Part shown: one piece after another, positions 23,985 through 31,354 of the stretch
How positions within the stretch are numbered: position 1 is the stretch's first letter
Layout of the letters: every line of letters begins with the position of its first letter
From: a virus
Virus record (IMG/VR): IMGVR_UViG_3300048589_000243
Location: 1-32,872 of that record
Strand: one strand, 5' to 3'
Length of the DNA: 32,872 bases
The notes under the pieces: generated by a model
What the model saw: only the letters and a program-made list of their open reading frames with translations
What the model was told of the DNA's origin: nothing
The model's database searches: none
Program-made: the position numbers and the translations under genes

Positions 23985-24652
23985 TCACCTTCCCCGATCC
24001 AGCAGGATACAGCTTCACCCCGTGGACCGACCCCAACGGCATCCAGTGGATTTACAACAGCGTCAAGACCCGCTGGGCTCGCTACCGCGTGGCTGGAGGC
24101 GGCACGGCGCTGACAAGCTATGTCTCGCAGGTTGCGAGCCTGTCGGATTACCCGGCGATTCTGGAAACGCCACAAGCTGCCGCTACCGCCTCAATACGCA
24201 AGATCGGAACCGGAGCAACCGATTCGGCGGCGGGGAATCATACGCATCCGCCACAAACCGAAATCACCATCGAGCAGTTCGGGGCACTATCGTTTACGGG
24301 CGGCGTTTCTGGAGTTCTCAATATTTTCGCCGACAACGTTGACGGCAATCACGACGTGCAATTGCCCAACAAAGGCGGCACCATTGCTTTTACGTCCGAC
24401 CTTGGCGGGCAGTCTAACGCGCTTGTTTTTGGAACAGGTGACGAGGTTGTTTCCATGTCGTTGATTTCGACAGTGGCAACATTCACTTTCGGTACCAATG
24501 CCAAGGCCGCGTTACGCGACGCACTCGACGTGCCTGCCAGCGATCCAACCGGCATCACCGGAGCCGACGCCATCACAAACATGGTGAGTCTCACCGCTGC
24601 CGAATACGCAGCGATCACCCCGAACTCAACCACGCTCTACGTCGTTACATGA
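23981..24652 (+). CDS. tail fibre protein
   Basis: A 223 aa protein starting on the previous stop. The DPAGYSFTPWTDPNGIQWIYNS segment at the N-terminus probably attaches to the tail. The segment TGATDSAAGNHTH is a motif common in phage fibre shafts. Thr, Ser and Gly are frequent. The C-terminus ends in a short LTAAEYAAITPNSTTLYVV element, also known from fibre tips. It overlaps the next gene by ATGA. Confidence 0.7.
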   Translation: MITFPDPAGYSFTPWTDPNGIQWIYNSVKTRWARYRVAGGGTALTSYVSQVASLSDYPAILETPQAAATASIRKIGTGATDSAAGNHTHPPQTEITIEQFGALSFTGGVSGVLNIFADNVDGNHDVQLPNKGGTIAFTSDLGGQSNALVFGTGDEVVSMSLISTVATFTFGTNAKAALRDALDVPASDPTGITGADAITNMVSLTAAEYAAITPNSTTLYVVT

Positions 24653-25530
24653 TCAAGCTCGGGGCAACGTCAATCAGTAGCGCGAAACTCGGGGCCACTC
24701 AGGTTTCCAAAATCTATCTTGGCTCGACTGAGGTGTGGGCAAATCTTGACTCGGATGTGGATGCGTTTGTGCTTGCGACCGGAGCGACTGACACGACCAC
24801 AATGAATGCGCTTGCGCTATACCTAAAAGCGCAGTCGCTCTGGACTAGCTGCCGATTCTTCCCGTTCAAGTCCACGCAGAACTACGCTACAGGAACATCG
24901 GTAAAAGGTCTTGGCGGATGGACCTCCAACGATATTGCGCTTTTTGGCAGCGTGGCCAATCCGACAACGGCGGGCCGCGCATTTGACGCAACCGATGATC
25001 GCGGAACGTGGGACGGGACAGGGATTGAATTGCTAAGCGAACTTTATGTTTTTTCAAGGTCAATCACATCGGCAGCGAGCTTAGCCGAGAACAATCGGAT
25101 AGGATACATTTCCATAGGAGACAATTCAATCCCCCGCGCGCTATTTCTTAACGCTGGATCATCTGCAATAACCGGAGAAACGACAGGGATCAATCTAAAT
25201 AACGCATCACCCACAAGATTCGGTATAACAGATGCTTGGTCAGCAGTCCAAGATTTACAAATTGTCTTTAGACTGGTCGCGTCAGGGACCGATATTTGGT
25301 TTTCAAAGTCCAACACCACCGATTGCTCTCCCCAAAGCGGAAGCCTTAACTTTGCCCCGTCGTCGCTTGGGTGGTCCGCAAACTCAATCGTCAACATTAG
25401 CGCAATCAAAAACGGAGCGGCATATATATACCCATCCGTTGGGGAGACGAGGAAAGCTATTCTTTTCTGCAAAACATCGCTAACCACGCTACAACGCGAA
25501 ACCATTACCGATTACCTCGACGCTCTATGA
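24649..25530 (+). CDS. distal tail fibre / receptor-binding protein
   Basis: A 293 aa protein. The N-terminus repeats a short element (LGATSISSAK, LGATQVSKIY, LGSTEVW), as in fibre proteins where each copy adds a strand. The rest resembles a beta-sandwich lectin-like tip (FDATDDRGTWDGTG, DIWFSKSNTTDC). Codon use and base composition are less GC-rich than upstream tail genes, which fits a fast-evolving receptor-binding gene. A minus-strand ORF at 25044-25505 was judged a shadow. It is the last fibre gene before lysis. Confidence 0.65.
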   Translation: MIKLGATSISSAKLGATQVSKIYLGSTEVWANLDSDVDAFVLATGATDTTTMNALALYLKAQSLWTSCRFFPFKSTQNYATGTSVKGLGGWTSNDIALFGSVANPTTAGRAFDATDDRGTWDGTGIELLSELYVFSRSITSAASLAENNRIGYISIGDNSIPRALFLNAGSSAITGETTGINLNNASPTRFGITDAWSAVQDLQIVFRLVASGTDIWFSKSNTTDCSPQSGSLNFAPSSLGWSANSIVNISAIKNGAAYIYPSVGETRKAILFCKTSLTTLQRETITDYLDAL

Positions 25531-25961
25531 ACGGACTCACCCTAGATCCTGCCGCCATCACCGCCGCGAACATCCTTGCCGAGATTCGTGGATTGGCTGG
25601 TGATTACGAAGCCGCAACCAGACGCCTCGACGCGATCACAGGTAACCTAACAAGACTCGGCAACGATGACCTGGCCGCGTTCGGGAACCTGATCGGACCT
25701 ACCGAAATGGAGGCGCTGAAAACATTGCATCTTATGCACGGGCAGACGGTCAACGAGCTTGCGAAATCTGCCGAAACCGTGCTGGCAAAGGCAAGCAACC
25801 GCGAACCATCGACGCCGCGCCAAGTGGACATCCGCCCGCTAGAAACAAAGCTAGCCGAACAATTCCGCGCCATCACTTTTGACGGTGAGACGTTCGGAGT
25901 GATTGACCTTCCGCAACCAGAACCAGAACAACCAACAGAACCAGCGAATGATGCAAATTGA
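25527..25961 (+). CDS. hypothetical protein before the lysis genes
   Basis: A 144 aa mostly helical protein (TRRLDAITGNLTRLGNDDLAAF, TVNELAKSAETVLAKASNRE) with an acidic, proline-rich C-terminus (QPEPEQPTEPAND). No family was recognised. It starts on the fibre gene stop and its end overlaps the holin-like gene by 14 bases, so it may belong to either the fibre or lysis group. Confidence 0.55.
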   Translation: MNGLTLDPAAITAANILAEIRGLAGDYEAATRRLDAITGNLTRLGNDDLAAFGNLIGPTEMEALKTLHLMHGQTVNELAKSAETVLAKASNREPSTPRQVDIRPLETKLAEQFRAITFDGETFGVIDLPQPEPEQPTEPANDAN

Positions 25962-26190
25962 AATTGGATGGGTGCTAGCCGCGATTGGCGGCATGGCAGG
26001 GGCGATTACCGGGCTTGCCGGGATCATGTGGGCGTTCGTCAAGGAGCGACTAACAGCACAAGATACAATCATATCCAACCAGCAAACCACAATCACCAAA
26101 CTACAAGACGACGTCGACCGCCTATCGAGAGGTTGCGGTCATCCTGACTGCCATTGGACCCAACGAAGCTTTCCAAGAATCGCGCCATGA
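25948..26190 (+). CDS. holin-like membrane protein
   Basis: An 80 aa protein. One membrane segment (WVLAAIGGMAGAITGLAGIMWAF, given here only in part as AAIGGMAGAITGLAGIMW) is followed by a coiled coil (ISNQQTTITKLQDDVDRLS). This one-span layout resembles small holins and XhlA-type lysis proteins. A short Cys/His tail (CGHPDCHW) is odd. It is followed directly by a lipoprotein gene and endolysin, which supports a role in membrane permeabilisation. Starts at 25948 and 25951 are equally possible. Confidence 0.65.
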   Translation: MMQIEIGWVLAAIGGMAGAITGLAGIMWAFVKERLTAQDTIISNQQTTITKLQDDVDRLSRGCGHPDCHWTQRSFPRIAP

Positions 26191-26333
26191 AAACACGCAT
26201 CGCATACACAATCGCACTGGCCTTGCTCGCGCTATCTCTAACCGCTTGCTCTATCACATGGGACGACGCCGGGAATCGCTCGGCGACGCTTGACGGCGAC
26301 GGGTTGGCAAAAGTTATCCGCTCGGCAAAATGA
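26187..26333 (+). CDS. small lipoprotein, possible spanin component
   Basis: A 48 aa ORF with ATGA overlaps at both ends. The N-terminus MKTRIAYTIALALLALSL leads to a lipobox LTAC with C21 as the lipidated residue, leaving only 28 mature residues (SITWDDAGNRSATLDGD). Small lipoproteins between holin and endolysin genes can serve as Rz1-like outer-membrane spanins, but this one lacks the usual proline-rich body. The position and lipobox are seen; the spanin role is inferred. A Gram-negative-type host envelope is implied. Confidence 0.65.
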   Translation: MKTRIAYTIALALLALSLTACSITWDDAGNRSATLDGDGLAKVIRSAK

Positions 26334-26824
26334 CCCTATCCGAACGAATCAAAGCCGTTGCGCTCGCCGAGGTTGGCGTGCGCGAGGAAACCACGAATTG
26401 CGGGAAGCGGGTCAACGAGTACAAATCAGCCACATCTCTACCAGCCGACAAGCCGTGGCCATGGTGCGCGGCGTTTGTTTGTTGGGTCATACGCGAGGCC
26501 ATGAGACATCACTACGCCGCCACCGGCAAGCTCCTCACGTTCGCCGCGCCACGCACCGCTGCTGCGTATGGATTTGACGAGTGGAGCCTTGACCAAGACA
26601 ACAGCACAAAGACCCACCGGGGCCACCCTGGCGTCGCCGTTGGCATCTTCTCGCTGCGCTCAACCAGCCATTGCGGGATCGCGATTTCCAAGCCTGACAG
26701 CCGCGGGTATTTCGCCACCGTGGAGGGCAACACCAATCCCGGTGGGAGTCGCGAAGGGGACGGCGTGCATAAACGCCGCCGAAACGCGCTGGATGTTCGG
26801 GATTTCATCGAATTTCGGGTCTAA
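26330..26824 (+). CDS. CHAP-type endolysin
   Basis: A 164 aa cell-wall hydrolase. A CHAP/NlpC-like core shows the nucleophile in PWPWCAAFVCW (C46), histidine in SHCGI (H114) and the EGNTN motif (131-135) that completes the active site. The end (GSREGDGVHKRRRN) matches bacterial and phage members with this fold. It probably cuts peptide cross-links or the amide bond of peptidoglycan. No signal peptide is present, so it depends on the holin. It overlaps the lipoprotein gene by ATGA and is the last gene of the late rightward block. Confidence 0.85.
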   Translation: MTLSERIKAVALAEVGVREETTNCGKRVNEYKSATSLPADKPWPWCAAFVCWVIREAMRHHYAATGKLLTFAAPRTAAAYGFDEWSLDQDNSTKTHRGHPGVAVGIFSLRSTSHCGIAISKPDSRGYFATVEGNTNPGGSREGDGVHKRRRNALDVRDFIEFRV

Positions 26825-26887
26825 CCTAACAGCTAGAAAATAATTCTTGCCAACCGCCCGAAATCGGGCAATCTTGCGCCGTCATCT

Positions 26888-26947
26888 GGTTGGTGACCCG
26901 CCGCTGCTCTTTGTGACGGCAAATCCTGAGAGCGGCGGCCACCAACC
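26888..26947 (+). other. large imperfect inverted repeat
   Basis: Arms GGTTGGTG (26888-26895) and CACCAACC (26940-26947) are perfect complements. Inside them CCGCCGCT (26898-26905) pairs fully with AGCGGCGG (26931-26938). Only an AC/C internal loop interrupts the 16 paired bases, and the 25-base loop can add a CTC/GAG pair. No T-run follows, so it is not a standard terminator. A shorter hairpin (GCCCGA/TCGGGC at 26856-26869) precedes it. The 3' arm equals the leader motif of downstream genes. Confidence 0.75.
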
Positions 26948-26962
26948 AAGCGACAAACAAAA

Positions 26963-27036
26963 CGCGTGGAGGGCGAATGGCAAGCCTCCAGCCTCATAAG
27001 CTGGCCAAGCGGGTTCGACTCCCGCCCGCGCAACCA
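26963..27036 (+). tRNA. tRNA-Met-like (CAT anticodon), CCA encoded
   Basis: A 74-base cloverleaf fits. The acceptor is 26963-26969 with 27026-27032 (six pairs plus a C1 x A72 mismatch). The D arm is GGC/GCC. The anticodon stem CCAGC/GCTGG holds the loop CTCATAA, giving anticodon CAT. The variable region is four bases. The T arm is GCGGG/CCCGC with the consensus loop TTCGACT, then discriminator A and an encoded CCA. The C1 x A72 mismatch is the mark of bacterial initiator tRNA, but the three GC pairs expected at the base of the anticodon stem are absent, and position 8 is A instead of T. A tRNA-Ile with modified CAT cannot be excluded. Confidence 0.8.
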
Positions 27037-27052
27037 CCAACCAAATAAACAC

Positions 27053-27565
27053 ATGACAAACGAAAAACACAGCGCGGAATCGCGCATTAATGACGGCGGG
27101 CCTGCTTATCCAAGCGATAACTTCGGGCAGGACGCACAACGGGGAATGAGCTTGCGAGACTGGTTCGCCGGGATGGCTTTGCAGGGGATGCTCGCAAGCG
27201 AATGGGAGGACTCGCCCACGCATGGCGGAGAGTGGGCTTACAAATACGCCGACGCCATGATAGCCGCCCGCAAACCAGCGGAGCAAAGCTGCGAATACTG
27301 CGGTGGATGCGGAATGCTCCACGGGAAAGAACCGGATGACGACGTGATGAACACACCATGTCCACGATGCAATCCGCACGCGGAACCGGAGTGGATTCCT
27401 TGGCATGGCGACGCTCCGCCTGTTGATCGCGGAGACGTGGTCGCAGTAAAATACCGAGACGGGTCATTTTCTCCGCCGTGTGAATACAACGGGACAAATA
27501 TAAGTTGGGCGCATTACGGCATTCCGTCTGACATCATTGCCTACCGGATCGGAGGTAAGCCATGA
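27053..27565 (+). CDS. phage protein with GMSLRDWFA module and zinc-finger-like region
   Basis: A 170 aa composite protein. Residues 1-78 contain INDGGPAYPSDN, GMSLRDWFAGMALQGMLAS and YKYADAMIAARK, a module found in very many phages and of unknown role. Residues about 82-110 carry CEYCGGCGM and CPRC, similar to a DnaJ-type zinc site. The C-terminus (DVVAVKYRDGSF, SWAHYGIPSDIIAYRI) is another common phage module. The ATG at 27053 follows the tRNA and a CCACCAACCAAATAAACAC leader. An in-frame upstream start at 26966 lies inside the tRNA and was rejected. Confidence 0.8.
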   Translation: MTNEKHSAESRINDGGPAYPSDNFGQDAQRGMSLRDWFAGMALQGMLASEWEDSPTHGGEWAYKYADAMIAARKPAEQSCEYCGGCGMLHGKEPDDDVMNTPCPRCNPHAEPEWIPWHGDAPPVDRGDVVAVKYRDGSFSPPCEYNGTNISWAHYGIPSDIIAYRIGGKP

Positions 27566-27828
27566 GTGACACGCCAGACGTTGATACATACATCGAAAAT
27601 CAAACCAACTTGCATCCAAATGGAGGAATTGCCGAGTTTGTTAGAGGCATCGCAAGAGAGCGCAACGAAGCAATCATGCAACGCGACAAGCTGGCAACTC
27701 TTGCTGAAAAAATCCTATCAGATTACGAGAGCGAAATCCACTGCTCAATTGAATGTGAATGCTCACGCAGGAGAATAGCAAAATCTCACCGTGAAAAACT
27801 AACTGAACTGGAAAGGATCGCGCCATGA
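27562..27828 (+). CDS. small coiled-coil phage protein
   Basis: An 88 aa charged helical protein (FVRGIARERNEAIMQRDKLATL) with a four-cysteine segment (CSIECECSRRR has three, near residues 60-66). It resembles the small early protein at 81-314 in its Arg/Glu-rich helix, though it lacks the TPETD start. A Shine-Dalgarno sequence GGAGGTAAGCC precedes the start, which overlaps the previous stop. Function unknown. Confidence 0.65.
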   Translation: MSDTPDVDTYIENQTNLHPNGGIAEFVRGIARERNEAIMQRDKLATLAEKILSDYESEIHCSIECECSRRRIAKSHREKLTELERIAP

Positions 27829-28613
27829 CCCAAATCATACACGACCTACCCAACGCCGGCTACCACGCCAACCCGGCAATATCGAAATCCGGTCTTGACC
27901 TAATCGCCCGCGCGCCAGCGCTCTACAAATACCGCCGCGACAACCCTACTCCGCGCACGGATGCGATGCGGTGGGGGTCACTTGTGCATACGGCGATTTT
28001 GGAGCCGGAGAAACTCGCCGACAGCGTGGCAATCATGCCAGCGATTGACCGCCGCACGAAGCAAGGAAAAGAGGACTACGCGGCATTTGTAATGAGTGTT
28101 GGCGACCGCGAACCAATCACGGCGGATGAGCACGAAGAACTCACGGCAACCCGCGACGCCGCATGGGCTGACCCAGTGGCGCGCAAGGCGCTTGCGATGA
28201 TCGAGATTGTCGAAACGTCCATATTTTTCCAAGCCAACGGCATCGACTGCCGGTGCCGGCCGGACGCGATTCTAACCAATGGCGTGATTCTCGACCTGAA
28301 AACCACCAGAGACGCCGCACCGGATGCGTTCTCGAAGTCGATTGCAAGTTTCCGATACCACGTCCAAGCGGCGTTTTACGCGGATGGATACGCGGAGGCG
28401 TTAGGGCATGTCCCACGCGGCTTCATGTTTCTGGCGATAGAAAAGGATCCTCCATACCTATCCGCATGCTACGTCGCGACCGCTTCCATGATCGCACGCG
28501 GCAGGATGGAATATCAGAGAGATTTGGACACCTACGCGCGGTGTCTGGAAACCGGCGAGTGGCCGGGTTTAACGCGCGGAGTCACAGAAATAGACCTGCC
28601 CAAATGGGCGTAA
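27825..28613 (+). CDS. RecE-like exonuclease (PD-(D/E)XK)
   Basis: A 262 aa nuclease of the RecE / exonuclease VIII type. It opens with YHANPAISKSGLDLIARAPALY, which is typical. The active-site residues are visible: H55 in GSLVH, D147 in CRPDAI, D157 and K159 in ILDLKTT, and the Q181...Y185 pair in YHVQAAFYADGY. Such enzymes resect the 5' strand of linear double-stranded DNA to expose 3' tails for annealing. The gene lies two genes upstream of a possible annealing partner at 29126. The start overlaps the previous stop, with GGAAAGGA upstream. Confidence 0.9.
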   Translation: MTQIIHDLPNAGYHANPAISKSGLDLIARAPALYKYRRDNPTPRTDAMRWGSLVHTAILEPEKLADSVAIMPAIDRRTKQGKEDYAAFVMSVGDREPITADEHEELTATRDAAWADPVARKALAMIEIVETSIFFQANGIDCRCRPDAILTNGVILDLKTTRDAAPDAFSKSIASFRYHVQAAFYADGYAEALGHVPRGFMFLAIEKDPPYLSACYVATASMIARGRMEYQRDLDTYARCLETGEWPGLTRGVTEIDLPKWA

Positions 28614-28625
28614 CACCAACCAAAC

Positions 28626-28946
28626 ATGAAACACAAACACGCTGAATTGATGGCGGAATACGCCAAGGATGCAATGGAAACTGACGAGCCGTGGGAGCGG
28701 TGGGAGCACATGGGTATAAATACGGATATTTGGCGGCAATGCCTAGATCACCCATCATGGATGCCACGAAAGCAATACCGCCGCAAACCCGAACCGCCAA
28801 AGCCGAGGGAGTGGGAAATAGGAATCCATGACCACGACCACTACACCGGAGACATCGCTTGCTGCATTTCACCGCCTGGTGAAAAGCTGAAAAATTGCAC
28901 AGGAACCATCATCCGCGTCCGCGAAATCCTAGAATCCAACCAATAA
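28626..28946 (+). CDS. hypothetical phage protein (MKHKHAELM family)
   Basis: A 106 aa protein of a family frequent in phages, with MKHKHAELMAEYAKDAMETDEPWERWE followed by WRQCLDHPSWMP and YRRKPE. I recognise the first half from many phages, where function is unknown. (The motif above is residues 1-27; the key part is KHAELMAEYAKDA.) The C-terminal half has HDHDHYTGD and is not recognised. The start has no Shine-Dalgarno sequence but an ACACCAACCAAAC leader. Confidence 0.75.
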   Translation: MKHKHAELMAEYAKDAMETDEPWERWEHMGINTDIWRQCLDHPSWMPRKQYRRKPEPPKPREWEIGIHDHDHYTGDIACCISPPGEKLKNCTGTIIRVREILESNQ

Positions 28947-28952
28947 CCAACC

Positions 28953-29129
28953 ATGAAACGACCAAAACAATACCCGATGGACGGACCAACACGCGACATC
29001 CAGCGCAAGATGGAATCGCCAATTGCCAACCGTGCCGAGCTTGAAGCATACGCCAACAATCACCCGAACATGCGACGCGAAACACTCGACGCTTGCAGGA
29101 TTGGAAACCTAACAAAACGCCAACCATGA
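28953..29129 (+). CDS. 58 aa basic protein
   Basis: A 58 aa ORF, MKRPKQYPMDGPTRDIQRKM followed by a helical part (NRAELEAYANNH) and an Arg-rich end. The start follows TAACCAACC directly, the stop overlaps the next start by ATGA, and codon use matches neighbours, so translation is likely. No family was recognised. Confidence 0.6.
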   Translation: MKRPKQYPMDGPTRDIQRKMESPIANRAELEAYANNHPNMRRETLDACRIGNLTKRQP

Positions 29130-30073
29130 ACACCGAACTATCCACCCCGGCATCGCCGGTAAATCCATTCGCCCGCCAACTGGCCGAACACGTCAACGCC
29201 GGGACCGTCGAAATCGAATCATCCCGCGCGGTTGCGGAGGCGCAGGGCTCGCTTGTGATCGCGCAACGATTCCCTCGCAACCAAGCCAAAGCCTACGATG
29301 ATGCGATGAACGCCTGTCGCCGCCCAGGGTTGGCGGAAGAAGCGATTTACACCGTGCCGCGCGGAAAAGAATCCGCAAGCGGGCCAACCATTCGTCTCGT
29401 TGAAGAGTTGGCCCGAGTGTGGGGCAATATCGAATATGGAGTGCGCGAATTGAGCCGGTCAAACGGAGTGTCAGAAATGCAGGCTTTCGCGTGGGATCTC
29501 CAAACTAACACGAAGGCGCTTCGCAACTTTTCAGTCAAGCATTGGCGCGATACCAAGGGCGGCGGTTACGCTCTATCAAGTGAGCAGGAAATTTACGAAC
29601 TGACCGCCAACCAAGGCGGGAGACGCTTGCGCGCTTGCATTGAGGCAATCTTGCCGCATGACTTGGTTAGGGACGCCGAGAACGAATGCAAGCGGACCTT
29701 GGCCGGTAACAGCGAGGAGCCGATTGCAGACCGGGTGCGGAAAATGCTTGCCGCGTTTTCCAAGTTGGGAGTGACTCCGGCTATGATCGAGTCGCGGTTA
29801 GGTCATTCGCTGGATTCGGTTTTGCCAGAGGAATTTTCCGACATGCGCGGTGTCATCAACAGCCTCAAGACCGGCATGTCTAAGGCCGGTGACTGGTTCG
29901 GAGGCGTCAAGGTCGAGCGCGAGTCGTCGGATATTCTCGACACCCCGGCAACCGCTGCCACTCCGTCCACGCGGGCGCGCAAGCCAACTCCGGCGACTGA
30001 CACGCCACCGGAGCCGGAACCACCAGCCACGGCGGCAGAAGCCAAGCCAGCAGATGACGTGTTTGACGCGTAA
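29126..30073 (+). CDS. conserved phage protein beside RecE; possible annealing protein
   Basis: A 315 aa protein started at the ATGA overlap at 29126; an in-frame start at 29093 lies in the previous gene. Residues 25-260 are a conserved phage protein (VEIESSRAVAEAQGSLVIAQ, RLVEELARVWGNIEYGVREL, VSEMQAFAWDLQTNTKA, ELTANQGGRRLRACI). I know this sequence type from many phages but not a proven function. Standing beside a RecE-like exonuclease, it may be a single-strand annealing protein or regulator of recombination. The last 60 residues are a Pro/Thr/Ala-rich tail ending in DDVFDA, like the acidic tips of SSB-type proteins. Confidence 0.7.
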   Translation: MNTELSTPASPVNPFARQLAEHVNAGTVEIESSRAVAEAQGSLVIAQRFPRNQAKAYDDAMNACRRPGLAEEAIYTVPRGKESASGPTIRLVEELARVWGNIEYGVRELSRSNGVSEMQAFAWDLQTNTKALRNFSVKHWRDTKGGGYALSSEQEIYELTANQGGRRLRACIEAILPHDLVRDAENECKRTLAGNSEEPIADRVRKMLAAFSKLGVTPAMIESRLGHSLDSVLPEEFSDMRGVINSLKTGMSKAGDWFGGVKVERESSDILDTPATAATPSTRARKPTPATDTPPEPEPPATAAEAKPADDVFDA

Positions 30074-30091
30074 CCATAACCACAGAAAAAA

Positions 30092-30478
30092 ATGAGCATT
30101 CAAGCAATATTAGACGAATTGTCTGCAAAATTGCAGAAAGAAAGAGCCGGGTCACAAATGACACTCGGAAAACTTATCGACGCATTAGCTGCATTGCCAA
30201 AAGAAACCGAGCTAGACGGATTCAATGAGCCTCACAGCTATCGAGGTTACTACACCGATCTTGCTTTCGAGAGGACGGAAGAAAAGACAACGGCAGGAAA
30301 TGCGCTTGAAATGGCGCGTGCATGCATGGGTGAAGTGTTCCAAGGATACAAAGGCGGCGACTTCCAGATGGGGCGTAATACGCCAGTTTGGATTGCCAAC
30401 TACGCATCATCCGGAATGAAGATTATTTCAATCAATCCAGACGGAACACTGGAATTGGCTGACGATGATTTTTTATGA
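30092..30478 (+). CDS. hypothetical phage protein
   Basis: A 128 aa protein. MTLGKLIDALAALP, PHSYRGYYTDLAFE, ACMGEVFQGYKGGDFQMGRNT and a hydrophobic SSGMKIISI strand form a module seen in small phage and actinobacterial proteins of unknown function. It starts after TAACCATAACCACAG and has no Shine-Dalgarno sequence. A terminator follows 22 bases after the stop. Confidence 0.7.
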   Translation: MSIQAILDELSAKLQKERAGSQMTLGKLIDALAALPKETELDGFNEPHSYRGYYTDLAFERTEEKTTAGNALEMARACMGEVFQGYKGGDFQMGRNTPVWIANYASSGMKIISINPDGTLELADDDFL

Positions 30479-30500
30479 TAACAGTCAAATAACCGCAATC

Positions 30501-30535
30501 AAACCCGCTTCCCCACCATAGGAGGCGGGTTTTTT
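30501..30535 (+). terminator. rho-independent terminator
   Basis: A 12-bp stem (30501-30512 with 30521-30532, one G-U pair) closes the eight-base loop CCACCATA, and the Ts continue to 30535. It ends the transcript that begins near the tRNA region. An AT-rich stretch (30550-30610) follows, which may hold a promoter for the genes to the right, though no clean -35/-10 pair was found. Confidence 0.9.
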
Positions 30536-30678
30536 GCCTAACGGATAGGCGATTTTCCCTTGTAGGTATAAGGAAATCAAAAATAAATTTCCGATTAGAA
30601 AGATTTTTCTTGCGAAGTCGGGCCGATTTGGTAACTTGTCGCCGTTGCCAGTGACGGCAGCGATAACCAACCAAAACA

Positions 30679-30858
30679 ATGACAACGATCACCAACCGCA
30701 CCAACCTTACCAACGAACAAATCACCGAACTCGTCAAAGCTCATAATGAGTTTTTTGCTGATTTCGCGCTTCCCGAAACGCAAGGCTTCGACCTGGTTGA
30801 CGGCAAGCTTATCCAAACCTCTGGGGTTGATCCTCAAATCGTGGTTTCTCACATCTAA
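30679..30858 (+). CDS. 59 aa hypothetical protein
   Basis: A 59 aa ORF: MTTITNRTNLTNEQITELVK opens it, followed by AHNEFFADFALPET and DGKLIQTSGVD. The start lies behind the leader GATAACCAACCAAAACA. Composition and codon use match neighbours. No family was recognised. Its last 37 bases overlap a tRNA-like fold at 30822-30890. Confidence 0.55.
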   Translation: MTTITNRTNLTNEQITELVKAHNEFFADFALPETQGFDLVDGKLIQTSGVDPQIVVSHI

Positions 30859-30890
30859 CCATCCCGCCGGTTCGACCCCGGCAACCTCAA
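30822..30890 (+). other. tRNA-like or degenerate tRNA element
   Basis: A 7-bp acceptor-like stem (TGGGGTT 30822-30828 with AACCTCA 30883-30889) and a perfect T arm (GCCGG/CCGGC with loop TTCGACC, 30866-30882) are seen. The middle is not canonical: the TGGTT/AACCA stem encloses a ten-base loop, and no CCA is encoded. The 5' half lies in the 59 aa gene. It may be a tRNA remnant, a tRNA mimic or coincidence. Confidence 0.3.
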
Positions 30891-30912
30891 TCAACGCCAA
30901 CCAAACGACACC

Positions 30913-31335
30913 ATGAAAAACATCCAATCCGCAATCATCAAAACAATTAGCACCAACGCAACAGTCATTGGCGGCGATGGTATTGTCGAATGCACCGGCC
31001 TTACCGTCCTGCTCATCAGCGAGCCAAGCGACAGCGAATACGATAGCCGCTACGTCATCGGTCGCACTGAGCATGTCGCGCAAGACATTGTCCACGAGGG
31101 AGACGAACTCCGCAGCCTAGCTGCTGGATGGACAGTCAAGCTCCAACCACCACTAACCATGACCGCCGACACCATGACCGCCCAACGAGTAAAAGACCTA
31201 GCAGTTTCGCTCACTGTCGCCGCCGCCGCAATGCTAAGGCTTGAGCAAGCAATTCTGGCTGGCGACGTATCGCCAGCGGAAGCAGCGGAGGAAATCACGG
31301 AAACGATGCGCCTGCTTGCGGTAGCGGCAAAATAA
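30913..31335 (+). CDS. hypothetical protein
   Basis: A 140 aa protein. The first 80 residues are mainly beta-strand (TVIGGDGIVECTGLTVLLI, RYVIGRTEHVAQDIV). The last 50 are an Ala-rich helix pair (VKDLAVSLTVAAAAMLRLEQ, SPAEAAEEITETMRLLAV). No known family was recognised. The leader is CGCCAACCAAACGACACC, without a Shine-Dalgarno sequence. An internal ATG at 31159 could give the helical part alone. Confidence 0.6.
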   Translation: MKNIQSAIIKTISTNATVIGGDGIVECTGLTVLLISEPSDSEYDSRYVIGRTEHVAQDIVHEGDELRSLAAGWTVKLQPPLTMTADTMTAQRVKDLAVSLTVAAAAMLRLEQAILAGDVSPAEAAEEITETMRLLAVAAK

Positions 31336-31354
31336 TCACCAACCACAACCAACC

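Noticed and set aside
26856-26880. Terminator after the endolysin gene
   Set aside because: The GCCCGA/TCGGGC hairpin has a two-base loop if fully paired and is not followed by a T-run.
26966-27052. Upstream start of the 170 aa gene
   Set aside because: It would translate through the tRNA gene; the ATG at 27053 has the typical leader.
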